Shown here one piece after another: positions 61,598 through 64,000 of a stretch of 64,000 nucleotides of DNA (its first letter is position 1; each line of letters starts with the position of its first letter). The stretch is taken from positions 58,726,306 through 58,790,305 of the forward strand of contig OY744525.1 of the NCBI GenBank assembly GCA_963556195.1, given 5' to 3'. This stretch comes from Sepiola atlantica. Lineage: Eukaryota > Mollusca > Cephalopoda > Sepiida > Sepiolidae. A program made the position numbers and the translations under genes. Below the pieces are notes generated by a model. It saw only the letters and a program-made list of their open reading frames with translations, was not told the origin of the DNA and did no database searches.

Positions 61598-61924
61598 CTG
61601 TGAAGAAAAAGAAAGAAAGAAAATGATAATTGACAAAGACAATCATTGAAGTTCAAGGTTCGAAGATAAAATACAAAAGAGAATGGTAGTTTGCTTGAAG
61701 CATTGCTGGAAAATAGTAAGTAACAGGTATTAAGAAGGCTGAAGACCATGCAGAGAACTGGAGTGATGAGAGATGGTAAGAACAAAAACAAATAATTGAA
61801 GACAGGGTACATGTGATATCTTACAATTATCTATTTATTTTTCAATCTTTCACACACACATACACATACATACATATATATATAATAAATATTTGTTGTT
61901 GTTTATTATCTATGTACGTATACG

Positions 61925-62060
61925 TTTCGTCCTTTTTAAATCGGGATTCATCAGCATAGAGATATTACTATTCACTACCGGTCATGCGATTCGAAACCCC
62001 GGACTACAAGTATTTTTCAACTCAAATCCGACGTCTTTAACCGCTCGGACAATTTTAAAC
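61925..62060 (-). repeat. tRNA-derived SINE
   Basis: Minus strand: 'attgtccgagcggttaaaga' (A-box region of a tRNA-Ser/Leu type) and 'gggtttcgaatcgcatgacc' (B-box GGTTTCGAATC). Body 'tctatgctgatgaatcccg' follows. Confidence 0.7.
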
Positions 62061-62860
62061 AGCGAATAAACGATGATAATTTTAACACTTTATCGGCGGC
62101 TTAACGTCTCAGCAAGTATGGTATTTGCTGTACATAATGTCCGGGATGGTAGGATACCATTTGATATTTCTGGAGTGAGCGCTCCCTAGTCAAAAATAAA
62201 CACAAAAGAAATGTCTGGCTATCAAAAATCCAGCCAAGATGGACGCCACATAAAAAATTAAAGACAAACAAATAAATAAATAAACTTTAATATTCTACCC
62301 AAAACATGAATTACGTGCTCAAAAAATTAGTGAATAATATTAAATTAATTAACTGGGTATTATATAGTCAGTGATTAATTGTTTATTTAATAATTTGATT
62401 GTTTATTTTTTAAATTTTGTTTGTTATTTTTTCTTTTTTCGATTATTGTATATTTAAATTAATTGTTTGTAGATTTTCTTTAAATTTAGTTATTGAATTC
62501 TATTTCTATCTCGATGTACAAAGGCCAAACCAAATAAATAGACATTTATTGCCTATATTTAATTTCTTTAAAGTGGTGTAAATACAAACTATAAATTAAA
62601 TCCAATATAAATCTACTTCTCTTCTTAAAGAACATTAAACTGTATATGATGATGATGATGATGCTGCTGGTTTGTTGTATGTATTGTTGCTATATCTTTG
62701 TTAACTGCTTTGTTGATGGATTGATAATCTCTGGTTAGTGATTGTTAGTATAAACTAGACACCATACAGTAGAAAAACGTATTTAATTATCTTTTTCAAA
62801 AAGGTTTTTTTTAAGGTTTTCTTTTGCTTTAATGGTGTGAGCAACACAAAAATACGCTGA
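62061..62860. other. SMG8 intron with an orphan LINE tail
   Basis: At 62632-62662 'cattaaactgtatatgatga' followed by GAT repeats is the tail of the RTE-like family without its body. The rest is AT-rich and unassigned. Confidence 0.5.
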
Positions 62861-62864
62861 CAAT

Positions 62865-63010
62865 TTATTCATGTCTTATTTGCAAGACTGTTACGCATCC
62901 AATCTGTACCTGGCTTAATACCAACTCGTCTGGCCTTCTTCTCTTTCGCTCTGTCGTTCTGCATTCTGTCAAATCTCTTTCACTCCATTGTTTGTGGCAT
63001 CAATTTATTT
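62865..63010 (+). repeat. Probable LINE fragment
   Basis: 'cttatttgcaagactgttac' relates to an inverted stretch at 15365-15440 ('tgtagcagtcttgcaaataa'). A LINE origin is a guess from context. Confidence 0.35.
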
Positions 63011-63274
63011 CATACAGATTCTCCCGAATTGATCCTGAGGTTTCACAAATTTCTAATAACTTATTCGACTGACTTTGAAAACCTCCTTTGTTTACCAGCT
63101 TAATTGCCTTACATCATAACCAAAATCCTAATATGAAATTGCATTTCGAAAATTCCTAAACAAACTGTTTTAATAATTCTTTTCCCTTTTTATTACCTCT
63201 ACCAATACAAGCAGAGATTATGTTGTCAGTTGAATTCGTTACTGCTTGTGTACAGTGTAGTGTCCACATCACTT

Positions 63275-63500
63275 GACCAATCATCACTAAACAGTCAAAA
63301 TATCGGTCATGATCTAACTTAGAACCGATTTAATTTTGAAATATCTAGGTCAAAGGTCACACTATTGGTGATAACCTTGGTCCTATTCATTGTAGAGACT
63401 TGCTACTTGACCCACATTGTAGCCAATGAAGTTCTGCATCTTATATGACGTTGATCTTTGACCCTGAAAAGTATGGTTGAAATTTTGATTCATGGATCTG
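63275..63500 (+). repeat. Interspersed repeat, partner of 28645-28860
   Basis: 'gtcatgatctaacttagaac', 'atatctaggtcaaaggtcac' and 'atcttatatgacgttgatct' recur inverted at 28.7 kb. Copies of about 220 bp; class unknown. Confidence 0.65.
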
Positions 63501-64000
63501 ATGTTCTTTCATAACAGTAACCACTATGCAAAACTCCAGCCTGATCAGATAAATAGTTTTAAAGTTATGAACGTTACAATGGAATAACTTCAGAAATACT
63601 TCATACAATATCGAAAGGTAAGGCCTAGATAAGATTTTGGCCCATCCTTACATTGTCAGACCAAGGTATGAAGTCTCATGACTGACTTGCGTTCTTGTTT
63701 TTTCATAGTTTTGAGTCTTCGTCAGTAATTTATGTTACATTATCTGTCTACCGTGTCATCTTGTCTATTTCAAATCATAACGATACTGAATAGAGCTGTA
63801 TAGTTTGTTAAAAATTGTATAATTCTTTTTAAAATATTCCCCCATCTAACACTACATCACATGTCTTTGATCCCTGAGACTTGTGTTTGAAGCATATTAT
63901 TTTTAATAATAAAGTAAAGTTAATTTATCCCCTATTTCATTGCCTTCGAACCAAAACTTTCATATGCTAATCTGTTCCACCAACCACTCCTCACGCGGGT
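63501..64000. other. SMG8 intron to window end, unassigned
   Basis: No exon or recognised repeat. The next upstream SMG8 exon must lie beyond 64000. Confidence 0.4.

Noticed and set aside
1..64000. CRISPR arrays, operons or prophage
   Set aside because: None seen. Regular repeats are microsatellites or minisatellites without unique spacers, and the genome is eukaryotic with introns.

Overview
This is a stretch of an animal nuclear genome. It is AT-rich, full of degenerate transposable elements, has one 200-base assembly gap, and holds one real host gene cut into small exons. The repeat mix (RTE-like LINEs with GAT-repeat tails, tRNA-, 5S- and U2-headed SINEs, Penelope-like, Merlin, mariner, hAT, piggyBac-like and Helitron copies, long TA runs) suggests a mollusc, probably a cephalopod such as an octopus or squid. 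That assignment is inference from repeat style, not proof.

The host gene is SMG8, a regulator of the SMG1 kinase in nonsense-mediated mRNA decay. It lies on the minus strand. Thirteen exons can be placed between 61597 and 16755. All twelve junctions keep the reading frame, and together they encode about 667 residues, roughly the last two thirds of the protein. The exons for the N-terminal third should lie beyond position 64000. The last few dozen residues are uncertain: the conserved C-terminal family tail was not found, so a final exon may be missing or diverged. Coding sequence is under 5 percent of the 45 kb gene span; the rest is intron filled with repeats.

Layout: 1-16.7 kb lies downstream of SMG8 and holds only repeats (hAT-like element, Helitrons, a LINE with a decayed RT, RTE-like LINE, three U2-headed SINEs, a Penelope-like element, a long-inverted-repeat DNA transposon, a piggyBac-like MITE and the gap). 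16.7-28.1 kb holds the C-terminal exons, with tRNA and U2 SINEs, Helitron and an R4/Dong-like LINE end in the introns. 28.1-34.3 kb is one large intron with direct duplications, LINE fragments and a rearranged mariner. 34.3-46 kb holds the central exons and two long purine-rich tracts that are pyrimidine-rich in the SMG8 transcript. 46-57.5 kb carries a Merlin transposon, a 5S-derived SINE, a nearly complete but broken mariner, LINE tails and Helitrons. 57.5-64 kb holds the first two visible exons and several short inverted-repeat elements.

The most interesting signal outside SMG8 is a group of SINE-like repeats whose heads match the first ~45 nt of U2 snRNA. They occur with three different bodies, and one body shares its tail with a tRNA-headed SINE in the same window. 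No bacterial-type operons, CRISPR arrays, functional tRNA genes or clear promoters were seen.
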